Shown here: positions 22,021-33,075 of the stretch, piece by piece
How the letters are laid out: each line of letters starts with the position of its first letter
Numbering within the stretch: the first letter of the stretch is position 1
Source: Ornithodoros turicata
Lineage: Eukaryota > Arthropoda > Arachnida > Ixodida > Argasidae
Reading direction: 5' to 3'
Assembly (NCBI RefSeq): GCF_037126465.1
Contig: NC_088204.1
Span: 62,045,771-62,109,770, forward strand
Length of the DNA stretch: 64,000 nt
Made by a program: the position numbers and the translations under genes
The notes under the pieces: model-generated
Database searches by the model: none
Told to the model about the DNA's origin: nothing
Seen by the model: only the letters and a program-made list of their open reading frames with translations

Positions 22021-22432
22021 AGCATGAAGGACGTAGCGAAGCGGCGTAATTCCGACGTCGCCTTTGGTATTGCACATCATCCACAGCTGCGGAAGTCTAC
22101 GCCATACTTTTCTTTTTGCAGCACATCGTTCCATCCCCCCCCCCCCCTCGGAATTGGGTGGTCTTTACTGACTCAGCATCTGCGCTGCAAGCAATTGAAA
22201 ATTCTGGCATCCGTGGCTCCTCCGCACCGTTGGTTATGGATGTGTTATCCGCTTACAAACTTGTCTACGAAGCAGGACATAGGCTCGCTCTCCAATGGGT
22301 TCCCGCCTATTGCGATGTCGAAGGCAATGAACTGGCGGACAGCACCGCCGAAGCAGCTCTCTCGTCTCGGACACGGACGCGTATTGCACTGCTGAGAGGC
22401 GACCGCCGGTTCATGCTTCGAAGCCTTGTGAC

Positions 22433-23269
22433 CAGGGAAGGGTAACGGTAATGGTAACGGAAACAGAAACGGTATATTACCGAAATTGAAGATGGTAACG
22501 ATAACGGAAACGGAAACGCATACCACGGTCCTCCATTACCGGAAACAGAAACGGAAACGAATTTATCGTCCGGTATTGAATTCGGGTAATGGCTATTCCT
22601 GTTGTGCGATGACATTTGAGTGACTTTCCATTTTTTGTTTTTGTATTTTGATGACTCCATTCCCTGTAATGCTATAAATACTACACGAGAGCATGGAAAG
22701 AAAGCGCAAAATGGGTCTCGAGGGTGCATCCCTCACTTACCTCGCCCCAGTCCTCATGACTCCATGACATCGACACGTGACTATACTTCACCATAGCACG
22801 AGGATGCCAGTCTATGATTTTTAGTTACTTATTTTGTACTTTTTTTTTATTTTCACTTTGGCCATGGCAGTATTATTTACCATTGAGAGCGTCCGTTTAT
22901 GAATGCGACATTGGATGGAAGTTACGCCCATCTTGAGTTGCTGGACTCAGAGTGACTGAAGACTGAAAACATGTTCCTACATATATATATTTTATCTTGC
23001 AAGATGTGCACATCCTAACGGCGTAAAATTACTCGTGTAGTGTGTACGCGTGACACCGAAGCAGCACTTGGGCAAAACAGGGTGCTGACAGAGCCGGACG
23101 GGCTGTCCTCCCGCAGCTCTGTAACAACCGTTTCATTACCGGAAACAGTAACGGAAACGAAATGGAAACGAAATTGAAAGGCTGGTATCAGAAACGGATA
23201 ACGGAAACGAAAATATAGCAGTAACAAAAACGGAAACGGTAACCAAAATGCGTCCGTTATCCTTCCCTG
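22433..23269. mobile_element. hAT-type MITE with perfect 8-bp target duplication
   Basis: 837 bp. The left end is CAGGGAAGGGTAACGG and the right end is its near-complement CCGTTATCCTTCCCTG. CTTGTGAC flanks both sides (22425-22432 and 23270-23277). The subterminal regions are full of GGAAACGG/GGTAACGG repeats. There is no transposase, so it needs one in trans. A related but older copy is at 34580-35256. Confidence 0.92.
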
Positions 23270-23477
23270 CTTGTGACTCCTCTGGCTACTCGCCAACGGA
23301 CCGCCAACATACTACCCCCCGCCATGCTGAGAAGAGTTGGCCCAGCGCTCGCTTTCCGCATGCCAGCACATATGTCTCGTCAAGACGCCGCACTAGTTCA
23401 TCGAATGCGCCTCGACGTGGCCTTCACAGCACAGTGGCTCTACCGCTTGAGAAAGTCGAGCACCAGGTCCCCTAAGG

Positions 23478-23899
23478 TCGCCATTTTCCCATGTATTTGT
23501 TCCTATCCCGATGCGTGCAATGCCGGAGGCCGCCCTTAGATACCCCATTGTTACCAGACGTTGGCTTGCGTGGATTGTAGCGCGCTAAAGATCCAGTTGA
23601 AGCACAATCCAAGCCAGGCCAAGTCACCGAAGGAGAAATGGACGACTGCAGCGCCTGGTACGGCAGGTACGCTGTGTGATGCACGCAGCCGTGCACTAGA
23701 TCCTTCCGATCGCTCAACACGTTTAAAAACGGGACCAAAAAGTGAAACACGACAGAGAAAGTTGTTATACGCGTTTTATTTGGACATATAAAGACTAGAT
23801 TCATTCGCAGAAACAACAAAAACATTTTGCCGCTAAAATTAGCGCGCTGAAGTGATCCGGAACGGCAACAGTGGGGTATCTAGTGGCGGCCTTCTTCGT
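23478..23899. mobile_element. Probable second MITE inside the LINE (inverted repeats about 28 bp)
   Basis: AGGCCGCCCTTAGATACCCC near 23527 and its near-complement ending at about 23893 (GGGGTATCTAGTGGCGGCC) form inverted repeats. They lie where the LINE protein is interrupted between ...LRKSSTRSP and the Cys-rich end. The outer limits are uncertain because the repeat may extend into GCGTGCAA on both sides. Confidence 0.5.
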
Positions 23900-24294
23900 T
23901 GCACGCTTTTCCGATGTGAGTTTGGGGGACCTGTCGAGCACATTCTTCTCCATTGCCCACACTACCACCCTTCCCGCTCCGTACTCCCCGCCTCCCTCAA
24001 CGAGCTAAGACTCCCGTCCCCTCTCCCTCACAAAATTGATTGGCCCCTGGCCGCATCCAGCTCACCAACGTTCTGTCCTCAAGGCTCTCTTCGCCTTTTT
24101 GGACGCCACAGGACTTCGATTCTCATTGTAACGGGACCCATTCCTTCATTCCCCGCTTCACCTCCACCAATGGGGTAGAGTGCCGCCCCCGGCGATGAAA
24201 CTCCCCTCCCATTATCCTGAAATAAAGTTGTTGTTGTTGTGATAGCATGAATGAGCAGGTGAATACAGTAATTTGCTGCAACCTGGGGACAGCA

Positions 24295-24490
24295 GCAAAA
24301 TAATCCCGATCCCGTTCCGGGATCCCGGGAGTCAGATTTAGAAATCCCAAAATCCCGGTCCTCTCTCCATCTGTCCATATCTGTACGCCGCTCATAGCCA
24401 CAGTTACTTACACGGCGCTAACACGGAATCAAAAGGAAAAAAAAAGTCCCGGGATGGCAAAAACGGCTCGGGATTCCGAACCCTAGTCTG
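24295..24490. mobile_element. CGGGAT-type MITE remnant carrying a SINE
   Basis: The left part (CCCGATCCCGTTCCGGGATC) and the right end (GGCTCGGGATTCCGAACCCT) are both of the 19510-20610 family. They are separated by the truncated SINE at 24359-24446. Confidence 0.5.
24359..24446 (+). mobile_element. 5'-truncated SINE with target duplication TCCCGG
   Basis: SINE end of the 18058 family (TCTGTCCATATCTGTACGCC ... CGGCGCTAACACGGAATC plus A-rich tail), flanked by TCCCGG at 24353-24358 and 24447-24452. The duplication is short and the target itself repetitive, so its support is moderate. Confidence 0.6.
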
Positions 24491-24562
24491 GATCGAACCC
24501 GCAACCTTGGGATCAGTGGACGGACACGCTGCGAACTGATCTACCGAGGCCTGTACATCATC
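24491..24562 (-). repeat. tRNA-like sequence (SINE head or relic)
   Basis: On the minus strand CTCGGTAGATCAGT resembles a D-arm/A box and GCGGGTTCGATCC is a good B box, spaced as in a tRNA. The acceptor stem does not close well. It is more likely a tRNA-derived repeat than a tRNA gene. Confidence 0.4.
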
Positions 24563-24896
24563 GCAAAAAGTGGCGTTCAAAAACACACGAGAATGTTCGT
24601 GTCGTATGTGCAGAAATGGAGAGGAGTGTAGAGTATAGAGAGGAGTACCGTGCCTCTCCCACTTCCCTGTAGATGCACAGCTGCACAGCGAACAATGACA
24701 AGTTGAAGATGAGCGTAAACGAAACCGAAACATACGAAGAGGGTGAGGAGGCGTAGTTGAAAGATCATGTGGTTGAACACGATCGGCAGCGGCAACGACA
24801 GACGCATTTCTTCATAGTACTCTCACGTGCATTCACCTTCGAAGTTGTCCCGATATTATTGGCATCGTTTCAATAGTCTATTCGTGTGACTGATTT

Positions 24897-24998
24897 ATGA
24901 GGATGATGGCGTCGGAACGACAGCTCGTCGGCTTCTCTGATGCCCTGGACTGGCGTTACGTTGACTTCGTAGATCTCAACCCGTTGATGGCGTGCTGC
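24897..24998 (+). pseudogene. TRAF6-like gene, 5' fragment cut by a transposon
   Basis: From the ATG at 24897 the frame reads MRMMASERQLVGFSDALDWR and continues YVDFVDLNPLMACC. This matches the start of the intact TRAF-like protein (SGFSDAVDWRPIEFVNLPS...C) up to the first RING cysteines. It then runs into the foldback element at about 24999. No convincing RING remainder, zinc fingers or TRAF-C follow beyond 26272, so either the rest has been lost or has decayed. Upstream 24563-24896 holds no feature I recognise and could contain the old promoter. Confidence 0.7.
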
Positions 24999-26272
24999 GG
25001 TGCCAGAATGCCTTCGAAATAATTTAACAAATAAGGCAATTCCAATTCTGTACTGAGAATACACCCGCTGGGGCGTAATCTCTAAAGGATGAAGCAGTAA
25101 CTGACAGGTAGCGTATTTTTCTCTTCTACGTGATGCAATTTGCACCGAATGACTGACTTGTCTAACATTACGCGTCTTGCCTTTATCTGCTGCCTAGTCC
25201 TGCCCCTGCAATCTCCGGTGCATGTCTAGTTTAGCGGCGCCACTCGATTTCAAACTACTAATCTAACTATCTTCTAATCTACATATCTGGATAGAATTTT
25301 GCATGGTGCATCGTAATCCAAAATAATCAAGCGGCGGTCGGTTCCACGAATTCCTCCAGAGATCAGTTTCCCCGGGAAAGTTTCGGCAGCGGCGACCATG
25401 TCATCTCCATGCGCCCATTGTTTACCTATGACAGCTTACGCACACCTTGCACTCTTCCCAGCATGCATTTCGCCTGTTCCCTCTCGCTCGTTGCCAAGAA
25501 TGCACAATGAAAGCACTAGATCTCGACGGGTATCATTTGTGGTACTCCTACGCATCAGCCATAGAGCTTGGTTTCCTTCACTAAATGAAGTATAGTGAGG
25601 TTGGGTTAGGCCAGGTCAGTACATATTACACGCGGGGGGAATCCGGGGGGATCCGGGGGGAGCGGTAGCCCCCCCCCCCCCCCCCCCCCCCCGCAGTTGT
25701 TCGAGACTGTGCTGACAGAAGACAGTGCCAATTTTGGCGCGGAGCAATTGGGTGAGGAGGAGGCCGACTGTCGTCCGATAGCGGAGTTGCTGTGCGTCTT
25801 AGCAGCGAACAGGCGAAAGGCATGCTGGGAAGAGTGCAAGGTGTGCGTAAGCTGTCATAGGTAAACAATGGGCGCATGGAGATGACATGGTCGCCGCTGC
25901 CGAAACTTTCCCGGGGAAACTGATCTCTGGAGGAATTCGTGGAACCGACCGCCGCTTGATTATTTTGGATTACGATGCACCATGCAAAATTCTATCCAGG
26001 TATGTAGATTAGACGTTTGAAATCGAGTGGCGCCGCTAAACTAGACATGCACCGGAGATTGCAGGGGCAGGACTAGGCAGCAGATAAAGGCAAGACGCGT
26101 AATGTTAGACAAGTCAGTCATTCGGTGCAAATTGCATCACGTAGAAGAGAAAAATACGCTACCTGTCAGTTACTGCTTCATCCTTTTAGAGATTACGCCC
26201 CAGCGGGTGTATTCTCAGTACAGAATTGGAATTGCCTTATTTGTTAAATTATTTCGAAGGCATTCTGGCACC
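24999..26272. mobile_element. Foldback element with about 475-bp arms and a C24 loop
   Basis: GGTGCCAGAATGCCTTCGAA at 24999 and its exact complement at 26272 start two arms. They stay almost perfectly complementary to about 25480 and 25797. The loop (25480-25797) contains three G6 tracts (25634-25661) and a run of 24 C (25669-25692). No transposase is present. The arms share the start of an ORF-like sequence by symmetry only. The insertion point is inside a TRAF-like coding sequence. The family is not recognised. Confidence 0.85.
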
Positions 26273-27428
26273 ACCGAAAAGCTTGCACTCCGCGTCTCAA
26301 CTATCATCGTCTGGGTTTCAAGCTGAAGGCTGTCACCAGTGCCAACCAGTCGCCCCTTGAAAGTTCATCTGTTTTTGTTGACGGAACAGTAACACCTGGT
26401 ACTGAGACATTTCATTTTCTGATTAATCAAGTGCATTCCATCACTTGTGCTCGACTTCATGTGTTCGTATACCCTTGCTGTTGCTCGCTAGCTTAGAGCA
26501 ACCATGCCTGAGGTGCCAGCGCTTTCAGAGTACATTCAAGCAGTATCATCGTATCATATGCACGGCAGCACATCTTGTGTATTTTGAGTAAGGTATAAAT
26601 TCAACGTTGGCTCAGCTGTTGTATTTTGGTCACAAATAAGGTGTTCTTCCAGAGCGCTCAAGGGCAGTTCAAGCAGTTTCATGTGTGCAACAGCACATAC
26701 TTTTTCTCAGTTTTGACAAAGGTAAATCGAAATCTTCCAGTTGATGTCTTTCGGTCATAAATTATGTTTTTCGAGACATTCAAACAGCATCATGTGTGCA
26801 ACAGTACATGCTTTTTCTCGGGTGAAGTAAGGTAAATCTGTCCGCCGTGGTGTTCTGGCAGTGCAGCAGAAGTTTTTGTTGCATTTAAGTGGTATCATGT
26901 ACACAAAAACTTGTTTTATGCCTTTCTGTAGCTGCTGTACTAATATTGTGAGTACAGAGACATTCCTGCAGAACATATCGGAGCATCTTGTGTGCTATTG
27001 TTTGTATCATCTGCAGCAGTATATTGATAATGTTAATTATTCAATGACTTCAGCTAACATTTACATTCTTGCTTCCAGGTAAACCTGTCACGCAGATGCC
27101 CTTCCCCTTGGTATGCATAGTTCAAGATTGTACCGAAACAATCCACCGGGAGCATTATTCTTCGATTGGCAGTGGCATTACTATCACAACACACCACATA
27201 CTGCATGTCTCTGGTGCGTGTACAATGCATCAAACCTATTCTCAGGTAGAGGCCAGCTGGTACGCAATTACAACATGAAACAACTGACACAGAGACCGTA
27301 AAGTCATGCGTTTTCCTCCGCCTCGGGTTTCATGTTATTATCCTCACATGCAGCTCAATTCGCCTGTGTTGTGCAGCATGAGCAAAAGCATATATTGTTT
27401 GTGGTCACATGACACGGAACATTAAATA
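26273..27428. other. Unassigned DNA with a diverged 110-125-bp tandem repeat
   Basis: Around 26530, 26660, 26775 and 26880 the block TTCAAGCAGTxTCATGTGTG... CACATxCTTTTTCTC recurs with a period of about 110-125 bp, with strong divergence. I see no coding region. The rest has no recognised feature. Confidence 0.5.
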
Positions 27429-28137
27429 CAGTGAAACCTTCCTATGTTGGACACCCGCGGTGCAGCCGAAGCGTCTCCTACTTATAGAGGTGTCCGAGTT
27501 ACAGAATATGACGGCAACAAAAAATGGAAGAGATCACAGCTGTGAGAAATGTCCCCCTTCTTCAATTTAAGGTCCTTAGTGGTACCTGGTGGTGGTGCCT
27601 GGTAGTGGTACCTCTATCCACTCTTCACTGATAATTATTACTGATTTTAGTATATTCAATTCCGTTCAGATTCTACTCAATGGCATTACCTCTGGAGCTT
27701 TTCGAGCAGCAAGGACTTGTGTCTGAAGCGTCAGCCCGCTTCTCATAGCTTTGGTGCAGTGCTCGTTCAAAGGCTCTAGAGAAACTGAAGACAAGTGCTC
27801 ACATAAAGAATTACAATATAGACTGACAGCACTTGTTTTTGGACTCTAAAAACTAAAGCAACAAAATGCTGAGACCAGTATAGGGGGAAAAAGGGGCAAA
27901 AGTCAAGGTCACTGGCTCATTTTGGGTATTTTTGGTGAAATATGGGCCGATATTGAGGTAATTTCGCCAGGGTTTTGTCCGACTTTGCAGGGAAAACCCT
28001 ATCCTACTTCCAAGATAGGGAGGTGTCCGACATAGAGAATTTCGTCCCCATGTAGTTTCAATGGGAGCCTGCCCGTGCAATGAAATCATGGGGAGTTGTC
28101 CGAGGTAGGGAGGTGTCCGGCTTTGGAGGTTTTACTG
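27429..28137. mobile_element. pogo/Tigger-like MITE
   Basis: The ends CAGTGAAACCTTCCTATGTT and (minus strand) CAGTAAAACCTCCAAAGCCG are flanked by TA (27427-27428 and 28138-28139). The subterminal GTGTCC(G/A)A repeats (GAGGTGTCCGAGTTACAG, GAGGTGTCCGACATAGAG) are typical of Tigger-derived MITEs. It is 709 bp without a transposase frame. Confidence 0.8.
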
Positions 28138-28139
28138 TA

Positions 28140-30250
28140 CTATAGAGCATTCTACATCATGTGATCTAACCGTTGTTCATGTTTGGATATTTTAACCATG
28201 GAATTTACCCTGCATGCACCATACCATGTCCAAACACGAACAACTGCTAGAGAGCAGCATGTACTGTTTCCGTATAGCACTTATGGCTTGCGTCCTGTGA
28301 TCGGAAACAGTGGTGTCTTTTTTCTGCTACAACCAGTAAACTACAGTAAAGATTTAGAAATACTGTGTCATACCATAAAGCACTATGGGAAATGGCAGTT
28401 CGAAAAACTGGAGAAGACTGTCATTAGAATGGGGGACATATTCTACGGTGAAATTTTTTACAGTGTGTGCTGTACCACGTAATGCACTGCAGGCCTACCA
28501 CAGTATGGTAACGCTCTTAATACTGATTTGCTCAAAAAAGGAATGTGTTCGTTTCTTGTACTAACTTCCCCTTATGCAAGGTTGTAGAAAAATGTTTTCA
28601 GTTAATGGGGAGGGAGAGGACATCATTCTGGAGTCTCGTTCACCTACAATGTGTTGTGTGTGAAGGTCATTTTGAAGAGTGTAGGCGGTACAAGGTGTTC
28701 CCACATTCTTGGCAGTGTTGACTAATAACCATAATAAAGTACAGGGTACATTTGTTGCTTCATATATTTGTGTCATGGCAAAGTATGTAGATATACATCT
28801 GTCTCAACATGCAGGTGACAAAACTTCTTTTTATGCCTAAGCTATGACAAAAAGTTGTTTGTTCAGCACAACTAATCATGTGCCGGCCTCCATGACATGT
28901 CTGTGACATTCCAAAGTGATTAACATGTTCCATAGATGTGTGCAATGCTGAAGATGACTGTGTACCATCTATGGATTCTTGATTCAAGAAAAGTACTGTG
29001 TGATTTGCTAACAGCGCCTGGCTGTACCTTCACAATTCTACATAAAAATATGTAAAGCTTGCCGAAGGAAACATCATGAAGGTCCATAGCGAAAAACCCT
29101 GAGACGAGGGATAGGAAGGGACATACACAATGTCTCAACATAGCGTGTTTATGTCCCTTCTTGTATCTCCACTTCAGGTCTCGCCATCATGGACACTATC
29201 ACCAGCTCGCTTGCTGTTGAACCGTTCTTTCAACGATAAGGGTCACTTTCATGGACTGGATGGCAGCCAACATGCTGTCAATAAAAAGAATAATGGAAGG
29301 AGCTCAATATGAACCTTAGGCTGTGCGTGGTCACTGCTTTCTGACAAATGGTGACTTAGAATTTCAGGACAGTGCCTGCAGTGGTAGTATTCTTGTGTTC
29401 TCACCCTTGACGCCCATTGTGTGTCATCGGTCACCTGTAATCTGCTAATATGCACATAGCTAAAACAAAGTATATTTGTATTTCTTCGAATACAGTTGGT
29501 ACAGCACATTGTTTTTTACACATTCCCTTTGGAAAATATAAATAAAAAATTCTCTACTCTCCAAGTCTCCTGTCAGCTCTATATACAGAGCAGCTTGGAA
29601 TTTCACTAGAAGCCACGTGTGAAACCTAGACCTAACTAGTGGTGAAGGTCCATGTAGGTCATACATAGATACTATTATTATTATTAGATCATAGGTCAGG
29701 CTTAGGTCCTGGTTGGTAGCAACGCATTTGAATCTTATTAAAAATTGGCGCAGGAGGTGACCAACATAACTAAATACACCAACTGACTCTCACAAATTTT
29801 GTGGTGTTATACTTTTGAAACAACATTAATACGCCGCAGTGGTCTTTTCTCCTTTGTTCCTTTTAACCTAGAAATATTAGGTCTTCGGCATCACCAGTCT
29901 TAGTTGCTGAGCACGCAGTTATTTACGTTGAGCACTGCAGTTTCATATTTGTTTCTCTGAACAAGCAAGCCCGCTTCCCCATTTTGATAAGAGTCTTTCA
30001 GCTTTGACAGGGCATTTGTGGACAAGGAAAACATTTGGACTATTGTGTATTTTGCTATGAAGTGCACCATACAAGGCAGAGGACACCATCAACCATTTCC
30101 ACCAAGGTTATTAAATTTGTGATAAATTACATATACCTTTTGTCACTGACTACGTAATTTGGTGGCAAAGTTACTTGAGTGGCAGTTGTGCAATTTTAAG
30201 CACATATTTAAAAAAAAAATAGAATATGGGAAGTGCTGACTGGTACCCAA
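28140..30250. other. No recognisable feature
   Basis: About 2.1 kb, AT-rich, with short ORFs only. A plausible 3' splice site with a short open stretch (29178 onwards, reading GLAIMDTITSSLAVEPFF then stop) could be a terminal exon, but nothing supports it further. Confidence 0.4.
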
Positions 30251-30290
30251 TATAATCATTGGGGGTTTACGTCGCGAGACAACTGAGTGT
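30251..30290 (+). repeat. Dispersed repeat fragment (GTTTACGTCGCGAGAC)
   Basis: GGGTTTACGTCGCGAGACAA here and GGTGTTTACGTCGCGAGACC at about 56908 share a 16-base core preceded by an AATAAT-like run. This is the edge of a dispersed repeat whose full extent I cannot define. Confidence 0.45.
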
Positions 30291-31899
30291 GGAATACACA
30301 GCACAGTGTAATGTTCCTTATCCTGGCAATGTTAGCATGGTTCAAGATGTGCGAAATGTTGCACTACCCTTAATAACATCTGTTGGGCCCAGCAAACAGG
30401 ATACACACACCCTGATCTGAAGACACTATGCCTAACTCAAAAGCAATATGAGATCGACCCGTACGTGTTTGTTTGCGAAACTATTATGAATGAAATATGG
30501 CCTGTGTGGTATAGAACAATGCGCACACTCAAGTAAACATGCAAAAAATACGTATAAGGTCTCTCGACCTACATACCGCGATGCGCTCTACGAGATAAAC
30601 AACACACTACAAAACTACATCCAACACTTTTTGTGCGGGGCAACTCTAATGAGCACTTTCATATAACCGGCGAATGGTTCAACGAATGCAGTTCGAGTGG
30701 TCACGATACATTCCTACGTCGTTCATTGCAGTCGCGCTATGATGCTGCACAATATATGTATCTCGTGTAACAAGCCTGGCAATCGCGCGATGTGCATGGG
30801 CAGAAATACGGCCTTCTTTCTTTGAAGACCAGTCCTCTGCAGGTATATGCTCAAACAATCATCAAGTCTCACGTTGTTGCTCAATTGCTCCCATTCCTGC
30901 ACTTGTAGTAAAAGCAGCAAACGGGTTGACGTGAATGGCAGCTGAACGGTTGAACTACGAAGTTCTCGAGCACATAATCACAATTTCACACCGAAAATGA
31001 TGTTGAGGTGAGTTCGCGGTTGTTGTTTCCATCATTCAATAGTTCTCGGGATTACCTCGGACGAAACGCTCATCGTAGCCGGCGGCCATAACTGGATTTC
31101 CTCGCAAACGGGAGAAGACGCCAGGGAAGTCAGAGAAAGCCTCAGCTTTCATCCAATCAGACGCGCGATTCTCTATTTACGTAGATGGAGCAGGTTTATC
31201 CCATCTACGTCTCAAAAATGGCTGCGCCCATGGCTTGTTTTGGTTTCTTTGATGAATTAATTTTCGTAATAGGAAGACAAAATTGAGAAACGAAGGTGCG
31301 TTTCGGGGGCAGTTGGATGTGCTCGTTCTGAATATCACAACCGTTTCAACACATCGGGAAATCGGCGTAGCTGACCTTTAACTGACATAACCTAACTAAC
31401 CTAACCTAATGAGCGTAATCTAACAACCTGAAGCAATTATTTAGGTTTCCTGGGGGTGTCCATTGTCCGAGGCCTTACGTCTAAGACACGACTTTCATTC
31501 ACTAAAAATACGCTTTCTGTGGCGTCTTGATATAAATTGTGCTAAACGCATACACCTTCCCAAAACAAAGGTAATAGGCTCTAATTCTACAGGACCTTTT
31601 TTTTTCTCCCGTGCCAGCCGGGAGCATATCATATCCGGGACCGATATTTCGGAAGCATTTTTTTCCCAAGAACTCAGCACGAGAGACTACATGGTTGTTG
31701 TGGAACTTACGTCGCTTCTCAGAGAAATATAGGCTGTAGAACTTTCAGTAGCACAAGGCGAAGGAGTGACCAATATTTCTCCCCAGCTATGCATGGCACT
31801 GACGGTCCCAGTTTCGGAATACACGCACCGCCGAAAAGATAATGTAGCTAACAACAAAACAGCAGAGACACCCGTGAAACATGGGGATGGGGAAACAAT
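30291..31899. other. No recognisable feature
   Basis: About 1.6 kb. An ATG in a CpG-containing context at 31219 (MAAPMACFGFFDELIFVIG) could be a first exon, but no partner exon is visible. Three CCTAA units lie near 31386-31408. Confidence 0.4.
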
Positions 31900-32660
31900 C
31901 AGGGATCGGAACCGAAACTGAACCCGAACAGAAAATCTGTAAAAACCCCTATTTTTCGCTGAACCGGAACCGAACCGAACCACAAAATGTTTTTCTCTCT
32001 CGTGTTGAACCTAACTGGAACTGAACTGAAATAAATTTAGGCGGTTACCGGTTCGCGAAACGGTTCAGAAGAAATGTGCGTTGTGAGAGATCATAACTAC
32101 GATTTACACAGCCGCACTGCCAAACACATTCGAAACCGAAACTGAACAGAACACAGCTGCAACCTAAGTGCGCGAAGTATTTCCTTCTCGCAGCTAATCG
32201 TTTATTCAGTTGCGTTAGCTTTGTGATCGTCCTTTTGGCAGTTGTGAGCTTCCTTGTAGGCGAGTCCAGCAACGCTAAGCCTTCATTTTGGGCTGTGAAA
32301 ATAACGGCCAGTCCCTGAGCAGGATATAACAGTGTGTGAACATATAGAGTACAGTACGCTACCGTAAGGTTGAACCTGAAATGCAGATCTGTAACACGCA
32401 GAGTGTTGCTTGTGTCGGCAACTACAACGAAAGTACATTTGTGTTATTTGTGAGTCGTAAGGATGTGCTTGCGTCAGGACCCATGGTAATCTGCTGAAAT
32501 ACTAACTTTCCTGAGCCGGCTCGAACCCGTATATAACCGATATTTTGCGCTGCTGCGGAGCTGAGCACGAACCGAACCAATATGCCTGAACGTAAACCCA
32601 AACCAAACAGCGAAAAAAAAAAAAAAAAAATAGAGAGAGAAATAACGCTTCCGATCCCTG
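31900..32660. mobile_element. hAT-like MITE upstream of the intact TRAF gene
   Basis: The ends are CAGGGATCGGAACCGAAACT at 31900 and the complement of CAGGGATCGGAAG at 32660. The interior is rich in GAACCGAACC repeats. The flanks GAAACAAT and GTTAGAAT share 5 of 8 bases, so the duplication is weak or decayed. It ends about 415 bp before the TRAF start codon. Confidence 0.7.
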
Positions 32661-33020
32661 GTTAGAATACATCAGTGTACGGGCTCGCCTTAGAAAAATA
32701 TGAGTGGTGATAAACAACAATGAACGTTTGGAGCGTAATAAATACATTCTCGATTGCTTCCCATTGTCGTCTATGAGAACAGAGACCACTTTAGAGCCCA
32801 CCGAGCCCAGCAACATGGTCTCACTACGTCTTTCCCGTCCACTATCCAGCCAATCCAGCCTCGCCAGGAGCGATCATCCGACCTCCCCTCGACGAGTCCA
32901 ACACGGCTTCCCTCGTTGCCCACCAGCGGAGCGCTTATCGGCTTATCGGAGCAAGGTCACGGTAACGGGAGATTCGTTAGAGGAGGAGAGCGTAGTGCTC
33001 GAAAGTCCACGCTATCCACT

Positions 33021-33041
33021 GTACTCTTTCTTTCTCTCCAG
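33021..33041 (+). promoter_or_regulatory. Likely 3' splice site in the 5' UTR of the TRAF-like gene
   Basis: A pyrimidine tract (GTACTCTTTCTTTCTCTCCAG) ends in AG at 33040-33041, 35 bases before the ATG. It suggests a 5' UTR intron with the whole coding sequence in one exon. No donor was located. Confidence 0.4.
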
Positions 33042-33075
33042 CTTGGGTTCGACGGCAGTAGATTCAGTTGGCAGG

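Larger units (their letters stand above)
22090..24241 (+). mobile_element. LINE fragment (TTG-tailed family) split by two insertions
   Basis: The frame 22116-22440 carries the RNase H domain (VFTDSASALQAIENSG, LQWVPAYCDVEGNELADSTAEAAL). It is cut at 22432 by a hAT MITE and resumes at 23278 (MSRQDAALVHRMRLDVA...WLYRLRK). After a second interruption the zinc-finger end appears (CEFGGPVEHILLHCPHY). The 3' UTR ends in AATAAAGTTGTTGTTGTTG at about 24241, like the LINE at 2241. A C14-type run (22131-22146) interrupts the 5' side. Confidence 0.78.

Noticed and set aside
31219..31290. Possible first exon (MAAPMACFGFFDEL...)
   Set aside because: Short, with no convincing donor or partner exon.
31386..31410. 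CCTAA units resembling the arthropod telomere repeat
   Set aside because: Only about three imperfect units; too short to call an interstitial telomere.
32704..33075. N-terminal extension of the intact TRAF-like ORF
   Set aside because: It starts with GTG, has no similarity to the paralogues, and a good acceptor site plus the aligned ATG lie at 33041 and 33076.
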